64,000 nt of DNA, from contig CAWHMO010000002.1 of the NCBI GenBank assembly GCA_963830565.1, forward strand, positions 186,001 through 250,000, given 5' to 3'. Made by a program: the position numbers and the translations under genes. This document shows, piece by piece, positions 8,290 through 16,718 of this stretch. The first letter of the stretch is position 1. The number at the start of each line of letters is the position of its first letter. This stretch comes from DATFDN01 sp963830565 (GTDB lineage Bacteria > Pseudomonadota > Alphaproteobacteria > Acetobacterales > Acetobacteraceae). A model generated the notes under the pieces. It did no database searches and was not told the DNA's origin. It saw nothing but the letters and a program-made list of their open reading frames with translations.

Positions 8290-9537
8290 TTACAACTTCA
8301 CCCCGAGATGCTCGGCCACCGTGAAGATGTCCTTGTCACCGCGCCCGCACAAATTCATCACGATGATCGCGTCCTTGCCCATCGTGGGGGCGAGCTTCGT
8401 CACATGGGCCAGCGCGTGCGCGGGTTCGAGCGCGGGGATGATCCCCTCGGTGCGGGTGCAGAGCTGGAAGGCGGCCAGCGCCTCCTCGTCGGTGGCGGCG
8501 ACGTATTCCACGCGGCCGATCTCGTGCAGCCAGGAATGCTCGGGTCCGATGCCGGGATAGTCGAGGCCGGCGCTGATGCTGTGCGCCTCCTGGATCTGCC
8601 CGTCCTCATCCTGCAGCAGGTAGGTGCGATTGCCGTGCAGCACGCCCGGACGCCCGCGCGAGAGGCTGGCCGCGTGGGCCTGCGTATCGAGGCCCCGACC
8701 CGCCGCCTCGACGCCGATCAGCCGCACCGTCGGATCGTCCAGGAACGGATGGAACAGGCCCATGGCGTTCGAGCCGCCGCCGATGCAGGCCACGGCCGCG
8801 TCGGGCAGCCTGCCCTCGGCTTCGTGGAGCTGGCGCTTGGCCTCCTCGCCGATCACCGACTGGAAGTCGCGCACCATCGCCGGATAGGGATGCGGACCGG
8901 CGACGGTTCCGATGAGGTAGTAGGTATCGTCGACATTGGCGACCCAGTCGCGCATCGCCTCGTTCATGGCGTCCTTCAACGTGCCGGCGCCCGACGTCAC
9001 CGGACGCACCTCGGCGCCGAGCAGGCGCATCCGGAACACGTTCGGCTTCTGCCGCTCGACGTCGGTGGCGCCCATGTAGACGGTGCAGGGCAGCCCGAAC
9101 AGCGCGCACATGGTGGCGGTGGCGACGCCGTGCTGGCCGGCGCCGGTCTCGGCGATAATGCGGGTCTTGCCCATGCGCCGGGCCAGCAAGATCTGGCCCA
9201 TGCAGTTATTGGCCTTGTGGCTGCCGGTATGGTTCAGCTCATCGCGCTTGAAGTAGACCTTGGCGCCGCCGAGCTGGCGGGTGAGGCGCTCGGCCAGCCA
9301 TAGCGGGGTCGGCCGCCCGACATAATCGGCCATGTAGCGGTCGAGCTCGGCCTGGAAGCCTGGGTCCTGCTTGGCCGCGCGCCAGGCGTGCTCCACCTCC
9401 AGAACCAGCGGCATCAATGTCTCGGCGACGAATCGCCCGCCGAAACCACCGAAGCGGCCGCGCGCATCCGGCCCCGCGCGCAGGCTGTTGGCCCTCTCCG
9501 GCATGGCCGCCAGGGCGGGCGATGTGGTCTGGCTCAC
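8290..9537 (-). CDS. trpB: Tryptophan synthase beta chain
   Basis: PLP enzyme condensing indole and serine to tryptophan. The PLP lysine is in ELNHTGSHKANN, and the phosphate-binding glycine loop is CIGGGSNAMG. 415 aa. The start codon is GTG at 9537. In many alphaproteobacteria trpF sits just upstream; here the gene upstream in the same direction is a haloalkane dehalogenase, 48 bases away, which may share the transcript. Confidence 0.97.
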   Translation of the reverse strand: MSQTTSPALAAMPERANSLRAGPDARGRFGGFGGRFVAETLMPLVLEVEHAWRAAKQDPGFQAELDRYMADYVGRPTPLWLAERLTRQLGGAKVYFKRDELNHTGSHKANNCMGQILLARRMGKTRIIAETGAGQHGVATATMCALFGLPCTVYMGATDVERQKPNVFRMRLLGAEVRPVTSGAGTLKDAMNEAMRDWVANVDDTYYLIGTVAGPHPYPAMVRDFQSVIGEEAKRQLHEAEGRLPDAAVACIGGGSNAMGLFHPFLDDPTVRLIGVEAAGRGLDTQAHAASLSRGRPGVLHGNRTYLLQDEDGQIQEAHSISAGLDYPGIGPEHSWLHEIGRVEYVAATDEEALAAFQLCTRTEGIIPALEPAHALAHVTKLAPTMGKDAIIVMNLCGRGDKDIFTVAEHLGVKL

Positions 9538-9585
9538 GGCGATGCTCCCGAATGCAGGGTGATTAGCGCAGTCGGCCGGCGGGGT

Positions 9586-10446
9586 CTATCCAAGAGCCGC
9601 CAACCACGCCGCGACGGCTTCCCCGATCGCCGAGCCGGAATCTTCCTGGATGAAGTGCTTGCCGGCGACAGTCACCTCTCTCTGGTTGCGCCAAGCGCGG
9701 CAGAACTCCCGCTGCGCGCCGATCAGGATGGCGCCGGGCTCGGCGTTGACGAACAGCTTCGGGATGTCGTTGCCTTCCATCCAATCGGCGTAGGCGCGCA
9801 CCCGCGCCGCGACATCTTCCGGCTCGCCGGCAATCGGGATGGCTCGCGGCCAGGCAAGCGTCGGCCAGCGATCCTCGCGCGTGGCGAAGGGACGGCGATA
9901 CTCGGCCATCTCCGCCTCTGTCAGGCTCCGGATCACCGAGCCGGGCAGGACGCGCTCGACGAACAGGTTGCGATCGAGGATCATTTCCTCTCCCTTCGCC
10001 GAGCGGAAGCCCTGGAAGATGCGCGCCGCCTCGGGGTTCCACTCCTCCCAGCCCTCCAGCGGACGCACGATCGCCTCCATGTAAGCGATCCCGCGCACCC
10101 GCTCGGCGTTGCGGCGCGCCCAGTCGAAGCCGAGCGCGGAGCCCCAATCGTGCAGCACCAGAATGAGCGGCGCGTCTGGCCCGACCGCAGCCTCGATGAA
10201 GCCGTCCACGAAGCGGCTGTGGACGTCGAAGCTGTAGGAGTCCGGGCCGGGCGGCAGCTTCTCGCTATCGCCCATGCCGATCAGGTCGGGAGCAACGCAG
10301 CGGGCGCGTTCGGCCACAGGCGGCATTACGTCGCGCCAGAGGAAGGATGAGGTCGGGTTGCCGTGCAGGAACAGCACATGGCTCCCCTGCCCTGCCTCGA
10401 CATACGCCATGTGGCGCCCCAGCACGTCCACGCTGCGTTTCGCCAT
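9586..10446 (-). CDS. Haloalkane dehalogenase (alpha/beta hydrolase, HLD-II type)
   Basis: Hydrolyses carbon-halogen bonds of haloalkanes to alcohols. In the 286-aa product the halide-binding Asn30 (LHGNPTSSFLWR) and Trp101, nucleophile Asp100 (LVLHDWGSALG), catalytic Glu in AYMEAIVRP and His264 (GKHFIQEDSG) are all present. A Glu at this position is typical of subfamily II (LinB/DhaA type). The ATG at 10446 is chosen because AGGGGAGGGGGACG directly precedes it. The active site is seen; the natural substrate is unknown. The gene leads the tryptophan operon and diverges from the cupin unit. Confidence 0.9.
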   Translation of the reverse strand: MAKRSVDVLGRHMAYVEAGQGSHVLFLHGNPTSSFLWRDVMPPVAERARCVAPDLIGMGDSEKLPPGPDSYSFDVHSRFVDGFIEAAVGPDAPLILVLHDWGSALGFDWARRNAERVRGIAYMEAIVRPLEGWEEWNPEAARIFQGFRSAKGEEMILDRNLFVERVLPGSVIRSLTEAEMAEYRRPFATREDRWPTLAWPRAIPIAGEPEDVAARVRAYADWMEGNDIPKLFVNAEPGAILIGAQREFCRAWRNQREVTVAGKHFIQEDSGSAIGEAVAAWLAALG

Positions 10447-10532
10447 CGTCCCCCTCCCCTGAAGCGCGGCCACTTTGACATGTCAGTCCAGGCACACCCA
10501 CCATGCCGGGTGCTCAAACCCTGGGAGATGGG

Positions 10533-10700
10533 ATGCGGCTGAGCGACGAGGAGCAGGCAATGCGCGCCGGCACGCTGGGTCGGGCGCGCCAATGGGCGGT
10601 CGAACACCAGATCAGCGTCGGCCGCTATCTCGGCGCCGCCGACTTCGTGCCGGTCTCGCAGGCGCACATGAGCGGCACCAAACCGGACCCCGAAACATGA
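10533..10700 (+). pseudogene. N-terminal remnant of an aconitase X (DUF521) protein
   Basis: 55 codons that match the N-terminus of aconitase X catalytic-domain proteins as I recall them (MRLSDEEQAMRAGTLGRARQ, then ISVGRYLGAADFVPVSQAHM). The rest of the ~400-aa enzyme is missing, because the frame runs into TGA overlapping the ATG of the next gene (ATGA). A GGGAG ribosome site precedes the ATG. It has probably been left by a deletion fusing the AcnX start to a cupin gene; it may now serve only as a leader coupled to cupin translation. Confidence 0.6.
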
Positions 10701-11170
10701 CCTTCAGCTTTTTGCGTTCCCCACACAACGAGCCGCCGATCTCGATACCTCAGATCGGGCTCGACCTGCGCGTTCGCGTTCCGTCCGCCGCGGCGGGCGG
10801 AATCCTGACCGCTATTGAGACGACGAACGCGCCGGGCTTCGGACCGCCCCTGCACCGGCATCGCGAGGCGGAAATCTTCTACGTGCTGGAAGGGCGCTAC
10901 CTGTTCGACGTCGATGGACACCGTTTCCATGCGAAACCCGGTGACGTCGTGACCGCGCCAGGCGGCTCCGCCCATACCTTTGTCAATGTCACCGACAAGC
11001 CTGCCCGCCAGTTCATCCAGATCGTTCCCGGGCTGGACGCGGTCGCCTTCTTCACAGGCCTGGGCGAGGTGATGCGGAACGGCAAGCTTGATCCGGATGC
11101 TCTGAACGCCTTCGGCAAGAAGTGGAACGTGGAGTTCCTGGGGCCGCCCTTGACCGGTGATGAGCCCTGA
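10697..11170 (+). CDS. Cupin domain-containing protein
   Basis: 157-aa single-domain cupin. The metal-binding motif 1 (PLHRHREAEIFYVLEGRYLF) and motif 2 (KPGDVVTAPGGSAHTFVNV) are both intact, so it likely binds a divalent metal. Similar proteins are annotated as quercetin-2,3-dioxygenase-like or dehydrogenase-associated cupins, but no specific reaction can be assigned. The ATG overlaps the stop of the aconitase-X remnant (ATGA), implying coupled translation from the remnant's ribosome site. Confidence 0.85.
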   Translation: MTFSFLRSPHNEPPISIPQIGLDLRVRVPSAAAGGILTAIETTNAPGFGPPLHRHREAEIFYVLEGRYLFDVDGHRFHAKPGDVVTAPGGSAHTFVNVTDKPARQFIQIVPGLDAVAFFTGLGEVMRNGKLDPDALNAFGKKWNVEFLGPPLTGDEP

Positions 11171-11463
11171 AGGATTCCGCGGACACGATGCTGTTTCAGA
11201 CGGCATGATCGCGGAACCGTAAGTCCCGGCCTTTCAGATCGAGGCAATACCGTTCGGCATCGCGGCCTGGATGACCACTGCGGGTTTACCTCCCCGCGCG
11301 AGCCGACCTATGCTCGCGCGCCGTAACCCCGGCGGGGTGCGCGGGATCGCCTGCGTGAAGGCGATCGTGCAGCCGCTGCAAGGCAGGAAAAGGGGGAAGC
11401 AAGTCTCGTCCGCCATCCGACGAGTACGAGGCCGGACGGCAGACGGCAGAACGGAGGAAACAC
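11171..11463. other. Intergenic stretch with no gene seen
   Basis: About 290 bases between the cupin and luciferase-like genes. Open frames on both strands look like chance frames in GC-rich DNA. A GC-rich inverted segment (CGCGCGAG ... CTCGCGCG, about 11295-11320) is present. The promoter for the downstream gene is expected here, but I cannot place it. Confidence 0.4.
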
Positions 11464-12834
11464 ATGCTTGAAATCGGGATCTTCAACAATGGCGCGTCAA
11501 GCCTGCCGATCATCACCACCCCGGATGGCATCACCCTGAACGACGGCTCGTTGAAGGAGGTGCATGCAGCCGCGCAGGAGACGCTGGTCAACCAGGTTCG
11601 CCAGGGCATCCTGGCCGAGAAGCTCGGCTATCAGTCCTTCTGGCTGACCGAGCATCATTTCCAGCCAGAGGGCGCGGAAATGAGCCCGAACCCGTTGATG
11701 ACACAGATGGCGATCGCGGCGAACACGAAACGCATCCGTCTCGGCCAGTGCGCCAACATCATCGTCTGGCACCATCCGGTCCGCTTCGCCGAGCAGGTCG
11801 CGCTGCTTGACGTGATTAGCGGCGGGCGCGTCGAATGCGGCCTCGGCCGCGGCTATCAGCCGCGCGAGAACGAGGTGCTGGGCCGCCCGTACGGATCGAC
11901 GATCCAGGATCAGGAGCGCAACCGCAAGTCCTTCGAGGAAGCAGTCGCGCTCGCAAAGAAGTGCTGGACCGAGCCGTCCTTCTCGCATCGGGGCGAGAAT
12001 TTCTCCATCCCGCCCACCTACACGAAGTGGAACCACAAGCAGACCATCGCCTACTTCCAGCTCGACAAGGTGGAGCGCAAGCTCGACGACGTGCTCGCCA
12101 TCGGCGCGCCCGACATGTACGCCGCGGGCAATCCGGTGCAGGCGACGACGACCACGCTCAAGGAGCTGCAGGTGTTTCCGCAGCCTCTTCAGAAGCCGCA
12201 CCCACAGCTCTGGGAGCCACTCACCAGCCCGCGTTCGATCAAATGGGCCGCCGAGCACGGCATCAACGGCGTGTTCATCGTCGAGCCGAACGACAGGCTG
12301 CGCCGCAACATCGAAATGTACTACGAGGCCGCCGAGAAGGCGAACTGGCCGGACATGCACGATCGCGGCGCGTTCAAGTTCGGCTGGGACGCGCGGAAGC
12401 GGCGCGGCATCATGACTAGCCGCTACATCCATATCACCAATCCCAAGACCGAGAAGCGCAACCTCGAACGCGCCGCTGCCGCGATGGAGCTGCAATTCGA
12501 CTATTACGGCCCGTTCGGCTTCGGCGCGGTCGTCGCGCGGCTCGGCGAACCGATGTTCGACCTCAACAAGAAGGTCACGGCCGAGATGCTGCGCGAGCGC
12601 GAGATCGCAATCCAGGGCTCGAAGCAGTTCGTTATCGACAAGATCATGAAGATGAAGAAGGAGTGCGGCTACGAGGATTTCGCCTTCCTCGGCTGGTTCG
12701 AGCTCGGCGGCTTCGAGGGATCCGAGATCGAGGAGCAGATGCAGATCTTCGCCGAGGAGGTGATGCCGGTCATCGCGGACGAATGCGGCGGCAAGGTCGA
12801 TCTGCCTGCGCTGGGGCTCAACCTGACAAACTGA
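11464..12834 (+). CDS. LLM-class (luciferase-like) flavin-dependent oxidoreductase
   Basis: 456-aa TIM-barrel monooxygenase of the bacterial luciferase superfamily, using reduced FMN or F420. Family marks are SFWLTEHHFQPEG near residue 60, RIRLGQCANIIVWHHPVRFAEQ and DVISGGRVECGLGRGYQPRE. The C-terminal part ends with GWFELGGFEGSEIEEQMQIF. A strong ribosome site (GGAGG at 11453-11457) precedes the ATG. The substrate is unknown; homologues are often called alkanesulfonate-monooxygenase-like. Monocistronic as far as can be seen. Confidence 0.9.
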   Translation: MLEIGIFNNGASSLPIITTPDGITLNDGSLKEVHAAAQETLVNQVRQGILAEKLGYQSFWLTEHHFQPEGAEMSPNPLMTQMAIAANTKRIRLGQCANIIVWHHPVRFAEQVALLDVISGGRVECGLGRGYQPRENEVLGRPYGSTIQDQERNRKSFEEAVALAKKCWTEPSFSHRGENFSIPPTYTKWNHKQTIAYFQLDKVERKLDDVLAIGAPDMYAAGNPVQATTTTLKELQVFPQPLQKPHPQLWEPLTSPRSIKWAAEHGINGVFIVEPNDRLRRNIEMYYEAAEKANWPDMHDRGAFKFGWDARKRRGIMTSRYIHITNPKTEKRNLERAAAAMELQFDYYGPFGFGAVVARLGEPMFDLNKKVTAEMLREREIAIQGSKQFVIDKIMKMKKECGYEDFAFLGWFELGGFEGSEIEEQMQIFAEEVMPVIADECGGKVDLPALGLNLTN

Positions 12835-12966
12835 AGCCAGTCGCTCTTTGTCGTGGCCGCGGCGGTTGAGGCCGGCACTGGTGGCCAAACGCCGCGTGTC
12901 CCAATGCAGGAAGCCATCCGGCGTCAAAATGGACCAGCGCCTCGCGGCGAACCGGTCGATGAAGAA

Positions 12967-13039
12967 GCCCGCCGAGGCGCGGGACGCGTCTGTACTTCGC
13001 GGCGTCCGCAAGTAGGGCGAGCTTGTCGTGGATTTCCAA
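12967..13039 (-). pseudogene. N-terminal fragment of a putative DNA modification/repair radical SAM protein
   Basis: On the minus strand a TTG at 13039 begins EIHDKLALLADAAKY, the characteristic opening of the radical SAM family annotated as putative DNA modification/repair protein. After one extra base at 12991 it continues as DASRASAG, where the family has DASCASSG. The remaining ~400 codons, including the iron-sulfur CxxxCxxC region, are absent. Frameshift, Cys-to-Arg change and truncation together indicate a decayed relic. The rest of the 12835-13162 gap holds nothing else I recognise. Confidence 0.5.
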
Positions 13040-13162
13040 GGACCCCAGGAAAGTTCTAATTATGTTCTGGTTCGTCGGTCTGTCATTTGCGCGTTGATTG
13101 AAACAAGCTGACGCGACTCCGGGCGATGCGGCAGGTCATATGGGTTCAAGGCAGGCCGCAGC

Positions 13163-14038
13163 GTGACCCACAGCTCAACCTCGATCGCCCTCGCCGCACG
13201 GGCACTTCACCGCGCGCTGGGGGCCGCCACCATGGCGGGACTGCTGGCCGGCTGCGCGGGCCGCCACGCGGCCAGTGTCCAGGGGCCCCCGGATGCCCAT
13301 GTGCCGCCTTTCGCGCGCATTCCGTTCCAGCCGATCTCGCGTGAGGCGGTGGTGGCGATCGCGTTGCGGGAATGGCGCCTGTTCGGCCAGCCCATCGACG
13401 ATGACCCGCCCGACACAAGGCCGCCCCCGCCGCCGGATCTCAAGCCGGAGCGCGAGCCCGGCCTGTGGCAGCGCGTCGGCGAATACTGGTGGATGGGCCT
13501 CGACGCGGGCAGCCCGGATGCCGGCTGGACCGGCAAGACCGACGGACAGGGCATGGTGTTTCCGGCCAGCCAGGATTCCGACTACGCCTGGTCGGCGGCG
13601 TTCATCTCCTACGTCATGCGGATCGCCGGTGCGGGAGCGCGCTTTCCGTATTCCGACGCGCATTCGACGTATATCGATCTGGCGAAGCAGCAGAAGCTCG
13701 GAGAAACGTCCGGCTGGCTGGTCGTGGCCGAGCGGCCCGCGGAGTACGCGCCGCGTCCGGGCGATCTGATCTGCACCGGTCGCGCCTCCGGTCACGCCCT
13801 CACCTATGACGACCTGCCGGCCGGGCACTTCCCGGCGCATTGCGATATCGTGGTCGGCATCCAGTCCGGTCAGATCGAGGTGGTGGGCGGCAACATCGAC
13901 GACGCGGTGACGTTGAAGCACGTCCCGGTCACGCCAGAGGGCCGTCTGGCTGGGCCGGGCGGGCAGGTGCTCGATCCGCGCTATCCGTGGATGACGGTGC
14001 TGCGGGTGCTATTCCCCGAGGAAGCGCCGCTCGCCTAA
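13163..14038 (+). CDS. DUF2272 domain-containing lipoprotein
   Basis: 291 aa. A lipoprotein signal with lipobox LLAGC places the acylated Cys at residue 31, so the protein is membrane-anchored in the envelope. The body matches DUF2272 as I recall it: EWRLFGQPI, DYAWSAAFISYVMR, FPYSDAHSTYID, RPGDLICTGR and HCDIVVG. This looks like a CHAP/NlpC-type papain fold, with the Cys in DLICTGR and the His in FPAHCDIVVG as possible active residues. Enzymatic role is inference. GTG start. It lies 11 bases before the ABC permease start. Confidence 0.8.
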   Translation: MTHSSTSIALAARALHRALGAATMAGLLAGCAGRHAASVQGPPDAHVPPFARIPFQPISREAVVAIALREWRLFGQPIDDDPPDTRPPPPPDLKPEREPGLWQRVGEYWWMGLDAGSPDAGWTGKTDGQGMVFPASQDSDYAWSAAFISYVMRIAGAGARFPYSDAHSTYIDLAKQQKLGETSGWLVVAERPAEYAPRPGDLICTGRASGHALTYDDLPAGHFPAHCDIVVGIQSGQIEVVGGNIDDAVTLKHVPVTPEGRLAGPGGQVLDPRYPWMTVLRVLFPEEAPLA

Positions 14039-14049
14039 GCTCCCGCGAC

Positions 14050-14715
14050 ATGCACTACACGTGGGATTTCGGCTCGCTCGTCCAGTACTGGCCACTGTTG
14101 TGGCGGGGCACGCTGGTCACGCTCGCCTTCACCGCGGGGACGATCTTCTGCGGACTGGTGCTCGGCCTTCTCATCGGGCTGGGGCGCCTGTCGCGGTCGG
14201 TCCTGCTGAACGTGCCCTTGATCGCCCTGATCGAGATCTTCCGCTGCACCCCGCTGCTGGTGCAGATCGTCTGGTTCTACTACGCGCTGCCGGTGCTGCT
14301 GCATGTGCAAATCCCCGCCCTCGCCGCCGCCGGCGCGACGCTCTCGCTCTACACCGGCGTATTCTACGCCGAGATCTTCCGCGCCGGCATCGTCTCGATC
14401 GAGCGTGGGCAGTGGGACGCGGCGCGCGCGCTCGGGTTGTCGCGCTGGCGCATGATGCGGTTCGTGATCCTGCCGCAGGCGGTGCGGCGCATGGTGCCGC
14501 CCTTCGTCAACCAGTCGATCACGCAACTCAAGAACACGTCGCTGGTCTCGACCATCGCGGTTCCCGACCTGCTCTATCAGGGCACCATCATCACCGAGAC
14601 CACGTACCGCCCACTCGAGGTCTATACGGTCGTCGCGCTGATCTACTTCGCCCTGCTGTTCCCGAGCACCCTGCTCGCGCAATGGTACGAGCGTCGGCTC
14701 ACGGCACGACGCTAA
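14050..14715 (+). CDS. Amino acid ABC transporter permease (His/Glu/Gln/Arg type)
   Basis: 221-aa inner-membrane permease with about five hydrophobic segments. It has the polar amino acid permease features EIFRCTPLLVQIVWFYYALP and the EAA loop that contacts the ATPase (WDAARALGLSRWRMMRFVIL), ending TQLKNTSLVSTIAVPDLLYQ. The ATG at 14050 begins MHYTWDFGSLVQYWPLLWRG, a typical start. No periplasmic binding protein, ATPase or second permease lies next to it, so partners must be encoded elsewhere. Confidence 0.9.
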   Translation: MHYTWDFGSLVQYWPLLWRGTLVTLAFTAGTIFCGLVLGLLIGLGRLSRSVLLNVPLIALIEIFRCTPLLVQIVWFYYALPVLLHVQIPALAAAGATLSLYTGVFYAEIFRAGIVSIERGQWDAARALGLSRWRMMRFVILPQAVRRMVPPFVNQSITQLKNTSLVSTIAVPDLLYQGTIITETTYRPLEVYTVVALIYFALLFPSTLLAQWYERRLTARR

Positions 14716-14815
14716 CGCCGTCGATCGCATTGCATACCAGTAAAACAAAGGTGATTTCAGAAGCATCCGCTTACGCTTGTATTAAAAACGTTACCAGAGG
14801 GGTGGGAGTGGTTCC

Positions 14816-16468
14816 ATGAAGCACGCTCGGCTGAGTCGGACGGTCGCGGTGCTTGGCATCTGGGGCGCACTTGCGGCGGGCGCGCGGGCGCAGAGCGTCG
14901 GTCCTGACTATCCGGTGCCGCCGTCGATCGAGTACGGCGCCCTCTACCGAGACGTCGAGCTGTCCTCGATCTTCCCGGACAGCAAGACGTTTCCCGACCT
15001 GATCCCCGCCGCCTCGCCCGCCGAGATCCTGCAGGCTTACGCAACCGCCAAAGCATCGCTCGACTTCGATCTCGCCAGCTTTGTCAGCCAGTATTTCTCC
15101 GGACCGGTTCCTCCCGGTCCGACCGTCAATCCGGCTTCAAACGGAGAGCACCTGCTCGACTACGTCGCGAGCCTTTGGCCGGTGCTACAGCAGTCGACGA
15201 CTTCGGTCCCACCCTATTCGACCCTGCTGCCGCTCCCTTACCCCTATGTCGTGCCTGGCGGGCGCTTCCGCGAAATCTATTACTGGGACAGCTACTTCAC
15301 CATGCTCGGGCTGGAGCAGGACGGCCAGCATGCGCTGGCGGCCGACATGCTCAAGGATTTCGCCTTCGAAATCGATCACTATGATCACATCCCGAACGGC
15401 AACCGCAGCTACTATCTCAGCCGTTCGCAGCCGCCGTTCTTCGCGCTGATGGTCGGGCTGATCGCCGAGACGGAAGGCGTTCGCACCTATATCAAGTATC
15501 TGCCGGAACTCCAGGCTGAATACGATTACTGGATGCAGGGCGAAGGCGAGGCCCAGCCCGGCCACGCGGTGCGCCACGTGGTGCGCCTGCTCGACGGGTC
15601 GGTGCTGAACCGCTATTGGGACGAGCGTCCGGCACCGCGCGACGAGTCGTACAAGGAGGACGTGCAGACCGCGTCGCAGTCGGATCGCCCGGCTGGCGAG
15701 GTCTGGCGCAACCTGCGGGCGGCAGCCAAATCAGGCTGGGATTTCAGCTCTCGCTGGCTCGCCGACGGCAAGACACTGGCGAGCATCCGGACGCTCGCCC
15801 TGCTGCCGCCCGACCTGAACAGCCTGCTGGTGCAACTCGAGCGGACGCTTGCTGCGGGCTACCTGCTAAGCGGCGACGTCGAGCACGCGGCGGCTTACGC
15901 GAAACGGGCGGCGGATCGGATCGAGGCCATAAGGCGGGTGATGTGGGATGCCGAGGACGGCGTGTTCACCGATTATCTTTGGCGGCAGGGCAGGACCACG
16001 CGCGCCGTGACGGCGGCGACGCTGTATCCGCTCTTCCTCAATGTCGCCTCGACCGATCAAGCGAAGGCGGTGGAAGGCACGGCGGAGAGCCAGCTCCTGG
16101 AGCCTGGCGGCCTGGCCACGACGCTCGTGAACAGCGGCCAGCAATGGGACGCGCCGAACGGCTGGGCGCCCTTGCAATGGATCGCGGTGGTGGGCTTGCG
16201 CAATTACGGCTTCGATGCCGATGCCGAGGAGATCGCGACCCGCTGGGTGGCGAAGACCATCGCCGGATACCAGCAAGAGGCCAAGCTCGTCGAGAAATAC
16301 GACGTGATGACCACCGGCGGCGACGAAGGTGGCGGCGGCGAGTATGCGACGCAGATCGGCTTCGGCTGGACCAACGGCGTGCTGCTCGCGCTGGGCTCGC
16401 TCTATCCGGCGCTGAAGGCAGCGGCGGAGGCGGCAACGCCGGACCCGCAAATGGCGCTGGCGCAATAA
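14816..16468 (+). CDS. treA: Periplasmic alpha,alpha-trehalase (GH37)
   Basis: Hydrolyses trehalose to two glucose. 550 aa with an N-terminal signal peptide cleaved near GARAQS, so the enzyme acts in the periplasm. Both trehalase signatures are visible: PGGRFREIYYWDSYFTMLGL around residue 150 and QWDAPNGWAPLQW around 445. The glycine-rich GGDEGGGGEYATQIGFGWTN lies near the C-terminus. A GGGAG ribosome site lies 8 bases before the ATG. The 100-base AT-richer leader (14716-14815) probably carries its promoter. Confidence 0.95.
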   Translation: MKHARLSRTVAVLGIWGALAAGARAQSVGPDYPVPPSIEYGALYRDVELSSIFPDSKTFPDLIPAASPAEILQAYATAKASLDFDLASFVSQYFSGPVPPGPTVNPASNGEHLLDYVASLWPVLQQSTTSVPPYSTLLPLPYPYVVPGGRFREIYYWDSYFTMLGLEQDGQHALAADMLKDFAFEIDHYDHIPNGNRSYYLSRSQPPFFALMVGLIAETEGVRTYIKYLPELQAEYDYWMQGEGEAQPGHAVRHVVRLLDGSVLNRYWDERPAPRDESYKEDVQTASQSDRPAGEVWRNLRAAAKSGWDFSSRWLADGKTLASIRTLALLPPDLNSLLVQLERTLAAGYLLSGDVEHAAAYAKRAADRIEAIRRVMWDAEDGVFTDYLWRQGRTTRAVTAATLYPLFLNVASTDQAKAVEGTAESQLLEPGGLATTLVNSGQQWDAPNGWAPLQWIAVVGLRNYGFDADAEEIATRWVAKTIAGYQQEAKLVEKYDVMTTGGDEGGGGEYATQIGFGWTNGVLLALGSLYPALKAAAEAATPDPQMALAQ

Positions 16469-16475
16469 CGCTGGT

Positions 16476-16592
16476 CTACGGCAGGGGCCGGCCGATGACT
16501 CGCCCGAGTTCGGAGGCGAGGCCAACCGCTGTGTTGGCGATGTAATCCGGGACTGAGCGCAGTCCGAGCAGCGCGGTGTTGATCAAACTCAT
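16476..16592 (-). CDS. Possible 38-aa small protein
   Basis: A short minus-strand frame encodes MSLINTALLGLRSVPDYIAN and a tail rich in Gly, Arg and Pro. Codon use is similar to neighbouring genes, but there is no clear ribosome site and no family is recognised. It sits between two convergent genes, treA and the hybrid kinase. It may be a real small ORF or chance; confidence is low. The following ~125 bases to the kinase stop hold nothing else I recognise. Confidence 0.25.
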   Translation of the reverse strand: MSLINTALLGLRSVPDYIANTAVGLASELGRVIGRPLP

Positions 16593-16718
16593 GTGCGGCG
16601 CCTATTCGGATTCGCGGACCCCCGGATCCAGTCTCTGCCAAAATTTGTTCCAAGCTGCGACAAGGCCCCTGCCGAGTGCGAGGCCGCGCCGTCTTCCCGC
16701 GTGGCCGGACCTCCTCGA

